From assembly GCA_016592635.1 (NCBI GenBank), contig AP023240.1:2149630-2213629 (forward strand): a stretch of 64,000 nt of DNA. Reading direction: 5' to 3'. This document shows positions 18,551 to 28,393 of the stretch, piece after piece; position 1 is the first letter of the stretch, and the number at the start of each line of letters is the position of its first letter. Made by a program: the position numbers and the translations under genes. The notes under the pieces were generated by a model, which was not told the DNA's origin, did no database searches, and was given only the letters and a program-made list of their open reading frames with translations. This stretch comes from Methyloprofundus sp. Lineage in GTDB: Bacteria; Pseudomonadota; Gammaproteobacteria; Methylococcales; Methylomonadaceae.

Positions 18551-19649
18551 CAGTTAAAACAGATTGCAGTGTCTTAATAAAAAAATCATTTTCTGCTACC
18601 GTACCAATACTAATACGCAAATGGTTGGGCATTTCATAATTAGCAACGGGGCGCACAATCACCCCCTTATGCAATAAAGCGATATTAATACTTGCAGCCT
18701 CACGCAATAAATCGACGGAAACAAAATTACCTACCGAGGTAATCCAAGGCAAACCCATCTCAGTAAAAGCGCTAGTTAATTGCTGCATACCTGCTTTATT
18801 CAAAGCAACGGTCGCTTGCAAATACTCTGTATCACTCAGTGCAACCTCAGCTGCAGCCAAAGCAAGCGCATTATTATTAAAAGGTTGTCGTACTCTATTT
18901 AATATATCTGCCATTTCTGGACTAGATAAGCCATAACCAATGCGCAAACCCGCCAAACCATATGCTTTGGAAAAAGTACGCGTGATAATTAAGTTAGGGT
19001 ATTTTGCTAGCCATGCAACCGAACTAGGATAATCGACCTCAGCAACATATTCAAAATAGGCCTCATCCAACACACAAATAACATGCTCAGGTAAAGCAGC
19101 TAAAAACTCAACTAATTGCTGCTCAGTTAAATAGGTACCTGTTGGGTTATTAGGATTAGCAATAAAAATCAAGCGAGTATTGTCGGTAATCGCTGCCAAC
19201 ATTGCAGGCAAATCATGCCCATAATCAACTGCCGGAATGACTTTGGCAACAGCACCCACTGACTGAGTCACTATCGGATAAACCGCAAAAGCATGCTGTG
19301 AAAAAATCACTTCTGATGCAGTCGTTAAAAAGGCTCGCGCTAATAACTCTAAAATCTCATTGGAACCATTACCCAGCGTAATTTGCTCACTACTTAGCTG
19401 CCATTTTGCAGATAATGCCGCTTTTAGCGCAAAACCATTCCCATCAGGGTAACGCGATAAATCAACAAGATTATCTTGAATCACTTGCTTAACCTTATCA
19501 CTGGGACCTAATGGATTTTCATTGGAGGCCAACTTAATGATCTCAGTCAATCCCAGCTCACGCTCCAGTTCTGAAATCGGCTTCCCAGCTTGATAAGGAA
19601 TGAGTTTTTGTACGCCAGAGTTGGCGAGTTGGTAGATGCTTGCTTGCAT
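18543..19649 (-). CDS. hisC: Histidinol-phosphate/aromatic aminotransferase
   Basis: This PLP enzyme of 368 residues belongs to aminotransferase fold type I. The HisC signatures ASNENPLGPS, FIANPNNPTG and the PLP-lysine motif RTFSKAYGLAGLRIGYG are clear. In this genetic position (between pheA and tyrA) the enzyme is generally called HisC2 and is thought to act on imidazole acetol phosphate and probably also aromatic keto acids. The histidine operon is not in the window, so which role dominates is uncertain. It overlaps tyrA by 8 bases. Confidence 0.93.
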   Translation of the reverse strand: MQASIYQLANSGVQKLIPYQAGKPISELERELGLTEIIKLASNENPLGPSDKVKQVIQDNLVDLSRYPDGNGFALKAALSAKWQLSSEQITLGNGSNEILELLARAFLTTASEVIFSQHAFAVYPIVTQSVGAVAKVIPAVDYGHDLPAMLAAITDNTRLIFIANPNNPTGTYLTEQQLVEFLAALPEHVICVLDEAYFEYVAEVDYPSSVAWLAKYPNLIITRTFSKAYGLAGLRIGYGLSSPEMADILNRVRQPFNNNALALAAAEVALSDTEYLQATVALNKAGMQQLTSAFTEMGLPWITSVGNFVSVDLLREAASINIALLHKGVIVRPVANYEMPNHLRISIGTVAENDFFIKTLQSVLTDV

Positions 19650-19759
19650 AATAATTTAGGCAAAAAGAGGTTGTTAAAAAAATAATAAGTAACTATAAAA
19701 ATTACTTCTGAAAACAAACTATATTGTATGCAGTCATCAATTGCTTTTTTATTAAGCCT

Positions 19760-20122
19760 TCACTCTACAATAAAGCTTGAAATACCACCCTGCATATCCA
19801 ATAAAAATTCTCGGGCTTGACCTTGTACGTCTGAATTAGGAACAGCTATCTCCAATAAGATTCTCAAAGAATCAGAAAACCAATCAATATCGTCCTTCAT
19901 TGGTGGAATCGCATGAACTTGCCCCAAATAATGGACCGCCCTTATAACCAGAGAAATCGACCCTCCTAGCTCTGCAACCAAGTTATATTGAAATAAAGCT
20001 TCTTCAAATAATTTATTCGCATGAGAATGAATAACATCCATGTCAATAGGCTTTCGACCCCACATAGTTGCTTTTGCAACTATGAAGCAAGCTTCTTTTA
20101 ACTCTCTCTTTTTTTCACCCAT
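19760..20122 (-). CDS. Hypothetical protein inserted between pheA and hisC
   Basis: I do not recognise this 120-residue soluble protein. It is predicted to be mainly helical, with a hydrophobic core pattern (FEEALFQYNLVAELGG; DIDWFSDSLRILLEIAVP) and no signal peptide, membrane segment or known motif. It lies inside a gene order (serC-pheA-hisC-tyrA) that is otherwise contiguous in gammaproteobacteria. There are gaps of 60 bases before it and 110 after, larger than between the real operon members. It could be a recent insertion or a lineage-specific helper. Confidence 0.5.
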   Translation of the reverse strand: MGEKKRELKEACFIVAKATMWGRKPIDMDVIHSHANKLFEEALFQYNLVAELGGSISLVIRAVHYLGQVHAIPPMKDDIDWFSDSLRILLEIAVPNSDVQGQAREFLLDMQGGISSFIVE

Positions 20123-20182
20123 TTTTAAAACATATCAAAGAAAAAATACACCTATCAGTTTAAAGTAGGAAAGCGACTAAAC

Positions 20183-21268
20183 CTACAGCACTGCTTTAGG
20201 ATATGAGCCTAAAATTTTCATCATGGTGACATGCTCTTGCAGCTCTTGCAAAGCACTGGCAACATTGTCATCATTTTGATGTCCATCTATATCAATAAAA
20301 AACAAATAGTCCCACAGACCTTGCCTTGAAGGACGCGATTCAATTTTAGTCATGCCTATACCATATTTAGCAAATGGTTCCAAAATAGTATAAAGCGCAC
20401 CAGAATAGTTTTTGGTTGATAATAGTATTGAAGTTTTATCACCTGCTGTCGACTCTGAGATTAGCTTCCCAACAATAACAAACCGGGTAGTATTATCGGG
20501 TTCATCTTCAATCCCTATTTTCAAGATAGGCACATCATAGGTTTCCGCTGCAATTTCACCTGCAATGGCGGCCGCCCCAGCTTGTGTTGCTGCAACTCTA
20601 GCTGCTTCTGCATTGCTGCTAACTTCAGTACAACGCACGTTCGGTAAATTTGCATCCAGCCATTTACGGCACTGCGCTAATGACTGCCTATGCGAAAGTA
20701 CCTCAGTAATCTCACTCAAATCAGCAACATTTGCCATTAAGTTATGCTGGATTCTTAACGCAACTTCACCACAAATTTGCAAAGGTGATAACACAAACCT
20801 ATCTAAAGTATGCGTCACCACACCTTCAGTAGAATTTTCTATCGGCACCACACCAAACTGACAACGACCTTCTTCTACTGCTTGAAATATATCTTCTATG
20901 GCTGAAACAGGCTCAGTCTGCACTGCATGACCAAAATGTTTAAAGGTCGCCTGCTGAGTAAAAGTACCTTCAGGCCCTAAGAAAGCGACTTGCAACGGCT
21001 TTTCCAAGGCCAAACAAGCAGACATTAGTTCCCGAAAAAACCGCGCAGCAGTATCATCACTAAGAGGCCCGGGGTTCAAGTCTTGAATACGCCTTAAAAC
21101 CTGCGCCTCTCTATCTGGACGATAAAAACAACTATCTTCACCTGATGCAATCTTGGTTTTTGCAACTTGCTCAGCCAAAGACGCGCGCTGATTAATCAGT
21201 TGTAGTATTTGTTGATCAATTGCATCAATCTGAATTCTTAATTCAGAAAGGGGGATTACATCAGTCAT
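20183..21268 (-). CDS. pheA: Bifunctional chorismate mutase/prephenate dehydratase
   Basis: PheA makes phenylpyruvate from chorismate. Residues 1 to about 90 are an AroQ-type mutase (RIQIDAIDQQILQLINQRASLAEQVAKTK). About 95-270 is the dehydratase (FLGPEGTFTQQA; VPIENSTEGVV; the TRF motif in NTTRFVIVGK). The last 80 residues are an ACT domain with the phenylalanine-binding ESRPSR motif, so feedback inhibition is expected. Its 361 residues match the P-protein family. It follows serC by 17 bases within the gyrA-serC-pheA run. Confidence 0.96.
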   Translation of the reverse strand: MTDVIPLSELRIQIDAIDQQILQLINQRASLAEQVAKTKIASGEDSCFYRPDREAQVLRRIQDLNPGPLSDDTAARFFRELMSACLALEKPLQVAFLGPEGTFTQQATFKHFGHAVQTEPVSAIEDIFQAVEEGRCQFGVVPIENSTEGVVTHTLDRFVLSPLQICGEVALRIQHNLMANVADLSEITEVLSHRQSLAQCRKWLDANLPNVRCTEVSSNAEAARVAATQAGAAAIAGEIAAETYDVPILKIGIEDEPDNTTRFVIVGKLISESTAGDKTSILLSTKNYSGALYTILEPFAKYGIGMTKIESRPSRQGLWDYLFFIDIDGHQNDDNVASALQELQEHVTMMKILGSYPKAVL

Positions 21269-21285
21269 ATTAATTCAAAATAAAA

Positions 21286-22365
21286 TTAATGAGTACGTTC
21301 AAATTCAGCCATAAACTGTACCAGCGCCTCAACACCAGATTCAGGCATTGCATTATAAATGCTGGCACGCATACCACCTACTGAGCGATGTCCTTTTAAT
21401 GACAAAAAGCCCTGCTCTTTGGCAGCCGCTAAAAAAGCTTTATCTAATCCATTATCTGCTAATATAAAAGGCACATTCATACGCGACCTATCAGCAACGG
21501 CAACAGGGTTACTATATAAGCTAGATTGCTCAATAGCATCATATAAATTTTTAGCTTTACGTTGGTTAATTTTCTCCATGGCGGCAACTCCACCTTGTGC
21601 TTTAACCCACTGCAATACCAAACCAACCAAATACCAATTATAAGTCGCAGGTGTATTTAACATAGATTCTTGCTTAGCCTGCTTCTCATAATTGAAAATA
21701 TCAGGCAAACCTTGCTGTACGTTACCGATTAAATCATCTCTAACTATCACAATAGCAACCCCTGCAGGCCCCATATTTTTCTGCGCTCCAGCATATATTA
21801 AGCCAAATTTACTAACATCAATGTTACGCGACAAAATATTAGAGGACATATCTGCCACTAAAGGCAAATCACCCACATCCGGAATATCCTGGAACTCAAC
21901 GCCATGAATGGTCTCATTAGGCGTGTAATGCAAATAAGCGGCCTCTGCATCAATATTCCAACTAGAACGCTCAGGTATGGCAGTAAAATTATTAGCTTCG
22001 CCACTTGCAGGGACAATAACATCACAATAAGGCTGTGCGCTTTTTATTGCTTTTTCAGACCAAGCACCTGTATTGATATAACAAGCTTTCTGCTTATCAC
22101 CTAAAATATTAGCAGGAATAAATGAAAATTGCGCTGTCGCCCCACCTTGTAAAAACAAAATCTTATAATTATCAGGAACGGCCATCAATTCCCGCAAATC
22201 ATCATGCAAAGCTTTAGCGATCGACATAAATTCAGCACCGCGATGACTCATTTCCATCACCGACATACCTGAACCTTGCCAATCCAACATCTCAGCCTGC
22301 GCCTGCTTTAAAACAGACTCAGGTAGCATTGAAGGCCCTGCACTAAAATTATATACTTTTGACAT
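21286..22365 (-). CDS. serC: Phosphoserine aminotransferase
   Basis: SerC converts 3-phosphohydroxypyruvate to phosphoserine, and in many bacteria also acts in pyridoxal phosphate synthesis. The 359-residue protein has the family start YNFSAGPSMLPESVL, GGATAQFSFIP and the PLP-lysine motif YAGAQKNMGPAG. In methylotrophs the serine pathway draws on related chemistry, but this is the ordinary biosynthetic enzyme. Its start codon touches the gyrA stop (1-base overlap), so translation is coupled. Confidence 0.96.
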   Translation of the reverse strand: MSKVYNFSAGPSMLPESVLKQAQAEMLDWQGSGMSVMEMSHRGAEFMSIAKALHDDLRELMAVPDNYKILFLQGGATAQFSFIPANILGDKQKACYINTGAWSEKAIKSAQPYCDVIVPASGEANNFTAIPERSSWNIDAEAAYLHYTPNETIHGVEFQDIPDVGDLPLVADMSSNILSRNIDVSKFGLIYAGAQKNMGPAGVAIVIVRDDLIGNVQQGLPDIFNYEKQAKQESMLNTPATYNWYLVGLVLQWVKAQGGVAAMEKINQRKAKNLYDAIEQSSLYSNPVAVADRSRMNVPFILADNGLDKAFLAAAKEQGFLSLKGHRSVGGMRASIYNAMPESGVEALVQFMAEFERTH

Positions 22366-25013
22366 TATTCACTCTCACCTGTATCAGGTTCTACATTATC
22401 TAATTGCTCATCGATTGCACCAGCCACCTCATCCAACTCCTGAGTAGCCTCATCAACCACATTATCATCTTGCTCAGCTTCGTCTTCGACCAAGCCATCA
22501 ATTTTATCTACACCCACCAGCTTTTCTTTGCTATCCAAACGGATCACTTTAACACCTTGAGTGTTTCGCCCTACAATAGAAATTTCATTCACTCGGGTAC
22601 GTACCAACACACCGCCATCGGTAATCAACATAATTTCATCATGATCAGCAACCAAAATTGCGCCTACCAATTTCCCGTTACGCTCCGAGGTTTGCATAGC
22701 AATCATGCCCTGCCCACCACGCTTATGCTGAGTAAATTCTGCTAATTTTGTACGTTTACCATAACCATTTTCGGTCACATTGAGTACCGTACCTTCTGAA
22801 GAGGTAATCATGGAAATAACTTTCTGATCTTCACCAAGACGCATACCACGCACACCTGCCGCAGTTCGCCCCATAGAACGCACGTCGGTTTCACTAAAAC
22901 AGTTTGCTTTACCATTACTGCTAAATAGTAAAATATTTTGTGCACCGTCCGTTACGGCTACCCCCACTAATTTATCATTTTCACGTAAATCAATGGCAAT
23001 CTTGCCATTACTACGTTGACGCTCAAACTCCTTTAGCGGCGTTTTCTTCACAGTACCCGCTGCAGTGGCCATAAAAATAAATTGCGTTTCACTATACTCA
23101 TCCACTGTTAGCATGGCACTAATTTGTTCATCTTTATCTAATGGCAATAAATTAACAAATGGTTTACCGCGTGAAGCACGACTAGCAATCGGTAACTGAT
23201 ATACTTTTAACCAATAAACCTTACCTGCGGATGAAAAGCATAAAATCGTATCATGGGTATTTGCGACCACCAGTTTATCAACAAAATCTTCTTCTTTGGT
23301 TGCTGTTGCGGATTTACCTCGCCCACCACGACGCTGCGCCTGATAATCTTCCAAGCGTTGCGATTTAACATAGCCTTCATGCGACATGGTCACCACCACA
23401 TCTTCTTCGGTAATAAAATCCTCTTCACTCAAGCTTAGCTGATCGACCACGATTTCAGTACGGCGCTCATCTGCATATTCTTCCTTGATAGCTTCTAGCT
23501 CTTCACGAATCACTTCCATCAAACGCACAGCACTGGCTAAAATTTCTAAATACTCATCAATGAGATCTAATAATTGTTTATATTCATTAACAATTTTATC
23601 TTGCTCTAAGCCCGTCAAGCGATGCAGGCGTAGCTCCAAAATTGCCGATGCCTGCGCCTCAGAAAGACGATATTCAGCACCATGAATGCCAAACTCCATA
23701 GCTAGGCCATCAGGTCGCGAACGATCCGCATCCGCACGCTCTAACAACGTGGCAACCAAACCTGCATTCCAAGTTTTCTCTAACAGCCCAACTTTCGCTG
23801 CTGCAGGATTTTCAGATGCTTTGATTAAGGCAATCATTTCATCAATATTGGACATGGCAACCGCCAAGCCTTCCAATACATGCGCCCGTTCCCGCGCTTT
23901 ACGTAATAGATAAACAGTACGTCTCGTCACCACTTCACGACGATGATTAATAAACGCATGCAGAATTTCTTTCAAATTCATGCATTGTGGCCGCCCATTC
24001 AAAATGGCCACCATATTGACGCCAAACACGGTACGCATTTGTGTTTGTTTATATAAATTATTCAGCACGACTTCTGGTACTTCACCGCGGCGTATTTCAA
24101 TCACCATGCGCATGCCGTCTTTATCAGATTCATCACGTAAACCCGAAATACCTTCTATTTTGGCCTCTTTCACCAAATCAGCTATTTTTTCCAGTAAGCG
24201 TGCTTTATTTACCTGATAGGGTAGTTCGGTCACAATAAGAGCTTGTCGACTGCCTTGATTATAATCTTCTACATGACTACGCGCTCGGATATGCACCTTG
24301 CCACGACCAGTAGTATAAGCATCATAAATACCAGACACGCCGTTAATAATGCCTGCGGTAGGAAAATCAGGGCCAGGAATATATTCCATTAAATCGCGCA
24401 CACTAATTTCAGGGTTATCTATATGTGCCAAACAAGCACTAATAACTTCATCTAAATTATGCGGCGGTATATTAGTCGCCATCCCTACCGCAATACCAGA
24501 AGAACCATTCACTAATAAGGCAGGAACTCGTGCAGGTAAAACAGCAGGCTCAGACTCGGATTCATCATAGTTGGCATTAAAATCAACCGTTTCCTTGTCT
24601 AAATCAGCCAACATTTCATGGGCAATTTTAGCCATGCGTACTTCGGTATAACGCATCGCTGCTGGCGAATCGCCATCAACAGAACCAAAGTTTCCTTGTC
24701 CATCAATCATCATATAACGTAAGGAGAAAGGCTGCGCCATCCGTACGATAGTATCGTATACAGCAGTATCACCATGCGGATGGTATTTACCGATAACATC
24801 CCCGACGACCCGCGCCGACTTTTTATAGGGTTTGTTCCAATCATTACCCAATACATTCATGGCATATAAAACCCGGCGATGCACCGGCTTTAAACCATCT
24901 CTAACATCAGGAAGCGCCCTACCAACAATCACGCTCATCGCGTAATCAAGGTATGACTGCTGCATCTCATCTTCGAGATTAACTATGGTAATTTCTTTAG
25001 CAAATTCTGACAT
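22365..25013 (-). CDS. gyrA: DNA gyrase subunit A
   Basis: GyrA cuts and rejoins DNA and, with GyrB, introduces negative supercoils. The N-terminal breakage-reunion domain has the catalytic Tyr122 ([10 protein letters not shown]) and the quinolone-pocket helix [13 protein letters not shown] with Thr83 and Asp87. The C-terminal half is the beta-pinwheel, with the GyrA box QRRGGRGK at about 560. The tail is acidic ([20 protein letters not shown]). Its 882 residues match the family. Thr rather than Ser at 83 also occurs in Pseudomonas aeruginosa wild type and does not by itself mean resistance. It heads the serC-pheA block. Confidence 0.98.
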   Translation of the reverse strand: MSEFAKEITIVNLEDEMQQSYLDYAMSVIVGRALPDVRDGLKPVHRRVLYAMNVLGNDWNKPYKKSARVVGDVIGKYHPHGDTAVYDTIVRMAQPFSLRYMMIDGQGNFGSVDGDSPAAMRYTEVRMAKIAHEMLADLDKETVDFNANYDESESEPAVLPARVPALLVNGSSGIAVGMATNIPPHNLDEVISACLAHIDNPEISVRDLMEYIPGPDFPTAGIINGVSGIYDAYTTGRGKVHIRARSHVEDYNQGSRQALIVTELPYQVNKARLLEKIADLVKEAKIEGISGLRDESDKDGMRMVIEIRRGEVPEVVLNNLYKQTQMRTVFGVNMVAILNGRPQCMNLKEILHAFINHRREVVTRRTVYLLRKARERAHVLEGLAVAMSNIDEMIALIKASENPAAAKVGLLEKTWNAGLVATLLERADADRSRPDGLAMEFGIHGAEYRLSEAQASAILELRLHRLTGLEQDKIVNEYKQLLDLIDEYLEILASAVRLMEVIREELEAIKEEYADERRTEIVVDQLSLSEEDFITEEDVVVTMSHEGYVKSQRLEDYQAQRRGGRGKSATATKEEDFVDKLVVANTHDTILCFSSAGKVYWLKVYQLPIASRASRGKPFVNLLPLDKDEQISAMLTVDEYSETQFIFMATAAGTVKKTPLKEFERQRSNGKIAIDLRENDKLVGVAVTDGAQNILLFSSNGKANCFSETDVRSMGRTAAGVRGMRLGEDQKVISMITSSEGTVLNVTENGYGKRTKLAEFTQHKRGGQGMIAMQTSERNGKLVGAILVADHDEIMLITDGGVLVRTRVNEISIVGRNTQGVKVIRLDSKEKLVGVDKIDGLVEDEAEQDDNVVDEATQELDEVAGAIDEQLDNVEPDTGESE

Positions 25014-25153
25014 TAGTCCGTCTAATATAATAAGCTAATAAATCTATTTATTAGCAAGTATTTATTCCAATAACCTAGCCCTTATAGAGCTGATTAACAT
25101 GAATTGCGACAACCGCTCATTATACCAAATTTACTAATGTTTGAGACCAATAA

Positions 25154-26029
25154 TTAATAAAACTTCTTGCTTGGTTTTAATAATTCAAAAACCTGCGCAA
25201 CATCCTCTTGCGCCTGCATCAATAAGGCCACCAATGCTTGCTCCTCAATTTTCACAACCGAACGATATTCTGGGGGAATTTCTTGCCACAAATCGATAAT
25301 ATCCTGCTCTTCATAGACAAGCGAGGAGCAAAAAATAGTAGCAATATATAATAGCTGCGCATCGATGCGATACTTTAAAGCTTGGTCTGGAGATAGCTGG
25401 CAAGCAATAGCTTCATACAACGAATCAGGCAACTGCCACGCCTTGATTAATTCACTACCCACATCAGCAAAAGTAAAGCCTATTATTTCCTGTTCAATAA
25501 CAGGTATCAATGGTCCATCATAATCTGACAGCTTTAGCACCTTGCTAGATTGCTCTGGTAGTTCTTGATATAAGACCAAAGTACCAATTTTATGTAACAA
25601 ACCAGCTAAAAATAAACGCTCACCATGCAATACTGCACTTTCTTTTGCCAACAATTTGGCAATCACACCACAATTAATACTTTGCAGCCAAAAATCGGTC
25701 ATATCTACTAAATCACTAGAAATACGCCCAAAGGTATCCACGACTGAAGTTGCTAATACCAAATTTTGTAAATCTTGCACGCCAACAATAGTAATTGCTC
25801 TGCTAATAGTATCAATACGCGCCTGAAAACCATAAAAAGAACTATTAACTAATTTAAGTAACCGTACCGCTAAAGCTGGATCCTTGGCAATCACCTGACC
25901 AATATCAACTGCAGTAAAACGTGGATCTTTAATCATTTGCTCAACTTGATAATAAATATCAGGCAAAGAAAACAAAGTTGAGACATCTTGCACTAAGCCT
26001 TTAGCAGTGAGTATTTTGCTTATAGTCAT
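25154..26029 (-). CDS. HDOD-domain signalling protein
   Basis: The 291-residue protein is almost entirely an HDOD domain, a metal-less relative of HD phosphohydrolases. The signatures DPALAVRLLKLVNSSFYGF and LLHKIGTLVLYQ are visible. HDOD proteins are associated with signalling, motility and stress control, often with cyclic di-GMP networks, but a specific function cannot be given. It is the last gene of the run dusA-folE-hemH-...-SLT-HDOD, 2 bases after the lytic transglycosylase. Confidence 0.88.
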   Translation of the reverse strand: MTISKILTAKGLVQDVSTLFSLPDIYYQVEQMIKDPRFTAVDIGQVIAKDPALAVRLLKLVNSSFYGFQARIDTISRAITIVGVQDLQNLVLATSVVDTFGRISSDLVDMTDFWLQSINCGVIAKLLAKESAVLHGERLFLAGLLHKIGTLVLYQELPEQSSKVLKLSDYDGPLIPVIEQEIIGFTFADVGSELIKAWQLPDSLYEAIACQLSPDQALKYRIDAQLLYIATIFCSSLVYEEQDIIDLWQEIPPEYRSVVKIEEQALVALLMQAQEDVAQVFELLKPSKKFY

Positions 26030-26031
26030 GA

Positions 26032-26619
26032 TTAGCCCTTGTTTACCTTATACAAGCTTAATACTTGCTTAACGTATTTCTGCGTCTCAGGATAAGGCGG
26101 AATTTTATTTTTATATTTTTTGACCGCATTTTCGCCCGCATTATACGCTGCAAGCGACAATTCAAGGTTATCATCAAACAAGCCTAATAAATGCTTTAAA
26201 TAGCGCGTACCTGCAAAAATATTTTGTTTGGGATCTTTACGGCTAGTCGCGCCATATTGACGCGCCGTTGCAGGCATCAATTGCATTAAACCTACGGCAC
26301 CCGCACTAGAGACCGCTTTAGCATCGTAGGCAGATTCAGCTTGAATAACAGCATGCACTAACTTGGGGTCAATTTTATGCTGCCGTGCTGCTTGTAAAAT
26401 AATCGGCGTATATTTTTTTTTATTCTTTTGCAAGTGCTGAAAAGCAAGTTGATAGCCCTTGGGCTTACTCCTGATAATGAGCTTATATTTATTATGCTTA
26501 GGGTCATCAGTGTAATAAACCCTACCATCAGCTGCTACATATTTATAAACATCTGCCCATAAAAAAGTGCTTCCGCTCACAAATAACAAACCCAAAAACA
26601 CCTGCAATATGGACTTCAT
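26032..26619 (-). CDS. Lytic transglycosylase (SLT/LT type) with DUF4124-like N-terminus
   Basis: This 195-residue periplasmic protein has a signal peptide (1-22, FVSGSTFLWA). A short DUF4124-like segment (VYKYVAADGRVYYTDDP) follows, then a Slt-type catalytic domain at about 75-190. The catalytic glutamate is Glu95 in AVIQAESAYDAKAVS, followed by AGAVGLMQLMPATA and SLAAYNAGE. It should cleave peptidoglycan between MurNAc and GlcNAc to leave an anhydro end. It lies 4 bases after the MutS-like gene and 2 before the HDOD gene. Confidence 0.9.
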   Translation of the reverse strand: MKSILQVFLGLLFVSGSTFLWADVYKYVAADGRVYYTDDPKHNKYKLIIRSKPKGYQLAFQHLQKNKKKYTPIILQAARQHKIDPKLVHAVIQAESAYDAKAVSSAGAVGLMQLMPATARQYGATSRKDPKQNIFAGTRYLKHLLGLFDDNLELSLAAYNAGENAVKKYKNKIPPYPETQKYVKQVLSLYKVNKG

Positions 26620-26623
26620 TATG

Positions 26624-28195
26624 TTAGCTATCAGCTAAATACCCAGCAATATCTTCCTTAGAAAAACCAATCTTTTTCGCCACACGATGTGCGTGACTCA
26701 CCCTTGAAATCCCTGGAATTAATTTATGGGTCGGATCATCATTAACAAATTCAACCTGCAAAGCAAAACCCTGTTTATGCTGCATAAAATGATCAACCAA
26801 CTGGTGATTATGCGTAATTAACAGGGTGTTATTCCCTTTTTGATAAAAGCCATCTAGTACATTAACCGAGGTTTCCATTTTTTCTTCAAAAGTAGTACCC
26901 TCAGATAACTCATCTAAGACTACAAAGCTTTTTGCAGTACTCGCCAAGAATATATCTTTGGTACGCTTCAATTCAGTACCAAAGCGCCCTTCACCATCAT
27001 CAAGCTGACTGATTTCTGGAGCCTGATAAAATATTCTGTCAGCAACCGTTAACTTTGCAATCGTCGCTGGTACAAAACTACCAATTTGAGCAAGCAATTG
27101 AATTTGGGTTAAGGTTTTACAAAAAGCTGTTTTACCACCGCTGTTTGGACCTGTAATAAGCACCAGTTTTTCAGCGTCTAATGCAAAATCATTACCTACA
27201 TAGTCAGCATCAGTTTTACCCAACACTGGGTTTTTAGCGTTCTGTAAAAACATTTGATGATGCTCAGACTCTATCAACTCTGGCATCACTAGTGGCTCAT
27301 GACATGCTTCAGCATATTTAACCAGTGCTAACAGTTCATCTAATTTACCCAAAGCATCCAATGCTTTACCTAAGTCAGGACAATTTCTATATTCTTCGCG
27401 CAAAGGCTTAATACAGCTATCCCTATCAAAGCCACCAATAATTGGAAAATAAATCAACGACATTGGTATCAAGAAGATAGCAACCATAGGAGAAAGGCTA
27501 AACATCCCAATCGGCACAAATATATTGACCACCAATAATGCAGCAAATAGCAGTGCAATTAACATTGGCTTTAATATATGCGGCTTAAAAATGATGGTAG
27601 GACTAAAGCCTTTACGGTCTATTTTACTTTGTATGCCTTTTTCGGTGATATATACTGGCCCAGTCATTAAGGCATGAGTGCGTGTCTTGGTAAAAGCACT
27701 GACATCACCCACAATATCTTTAAGATAACTACTTTGTGGAGTTACCAACCTTTGTACGCCACCCACAAAATCCAGAATAAAGTGCATGCCACGTCGATAC
27801 TGCTTATAACCGTAGCCTTCGATTTCCTCAACAACACGTGCCGTTCCGCCTGAGCCTAAAAACTTGGCAAATAATAACTGATGAAAGCGTACCTCATCTT
27901 GTTGCGCATGCCTGATAATACGCTCTAAAGATGCTTTTAATTCAGCATTACCTCGCACTTCCTTAACAGCCGCTTGTTTGGCACTAATGCTCTGCAAATC
28001 AGCTAAGGGCTGCACCAAAGAACGATATAAAACGGCTTGACCTATCGTGGTTTGCGCATAATTAATCGTCTCAAAAACCTTATCAACCTCAATACTTTTA
28101 AAAGCGCCATCATCCAGCACACCTTTGCCAATTGCAGCAGGCTTACTGATACGAATTTTTGGCCATTTATCTTGCCACGCACTGAGTATAGTCAT
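26624..28195 (-). CDS. Membrane-embedded MutS-like ATPase
   Basis: The C-terminal part is the MutS ATPase: Walker A GPNSGGKTAFCKT, Walker B SFVVLDELSEGT and ITHNH. The N-terminal MutS mismatch-recognition domains are missing. Two hydrophobic stretches (IALLFAALLVVNIFVP; MVAIFLIPMSLIYFPIIGG) lie before the ATPase, so the protein is probably anchored in the inner membrane. This type of MutS-related protein is not expected to do mismatch repair and its role is unknown. I chose ATG at 28195: it has AAAAGAAG just upstream and abuts the previous stop, whereas a start at 28234 would run into the previous gene. Length is then 523 residues. Confidence 0.75.
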   Translation of the reverse strand: MTILSAWQDKWPKIRISKPAAIGKGVLDDGAFKSIEVDKVFETINYAQTTIGQAVLYRSLVQPLADLQSISAKQAAVKEVRGNAELKASLERIIRHAQQDEVRFHQLLFAKFLGSGGTARVVEEIEGYGYKQYRRGMHFILDFVGGVQRLVTPQSSYLKDIVGDVSAFTKTRTHALMTGPVYITEKGIQSKIDRKGFSPTIIFKPHILKPMLIALLFAALLVVNIFVPIGMFSLSPMVAIFLIPMSLIYFPIIGGFDRDSCIKPLREEYRNCPDLGKALDALGKLDELLALVKYAEACHEPLVMPELIESEHHQMFLQNAKNPVLGKTDADYVGNDFALDAEKLVLITGPNSGGKTAFCKTLTQIQLLAQIGSFVPATIAKLTVADRIFYQAPEISQLDDGEGRFGTELKRTKDIFLASTAKSFVVLDELSEGTTFEEKMETSVNVLDGFYQKGNNTLLITHNHQLVDHFMQHKQGFALQVEFVNDDPTHKLIPGISRVSHAHRVAKKIGFSKEDIAGYLADS

Positions 28196-28196
28196 G

Positions 28197-28391
28197 TTAT
28201 TTCTTCTTTTTTTTATCCAATAGGCCAAACACAATAATGGCTGACACCACTATTCCCGAGGTAATAATATCTTGCTGATCTGCACCCAATAAATAAGCCA
28301 TACCACTGCCAATCCCCATACCGACACCCGTAAACGCCAGACTACGCATCAAGCGACAAAAAGCACAGTTATTAGGGTCATAAGCACGCAT
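28197..28391 (-). CDS. Small membrane protein with N-terminal CxxC
   Basis: This 64-residue protein has a CAFC motif near the start (residues 9-12), two hydrophobic helices (about 17-35 and 43-58), and a tail of five lysines. I do not recognise the family. It sits 2 bases after hemH and 1 base before the MutS-like ATPase, so it is almost certainly translated in the same operon. Co-occurrence with a membrane MutS-like protein suggests a partner, but nothing in sequence proves this. Confidence 0.6.
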   Translation of the reverse strand: MRAYDPNNCAFCRLMRSLAFTGVGMGIGSGMAYLLGADQQDIITSGIVVSAIIVFGLLDKKKKK

Positions 28392-28393
28392 AA

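Noticed and set aside
22365..25013. Thr83 in gyrA as a quinolone-resistance mutation
   Set aside because: Thr at this position is wild type in several gammaproteobacteria, including Pseudomonas aeruginosa, and Asp87 is intact.
28196..28234. Upstream start for the MutS-like gene
   Set aside because: It would overlap the 64-residue gene; the ATG at 28195 has its own ribosome site and abuts the previous stop.
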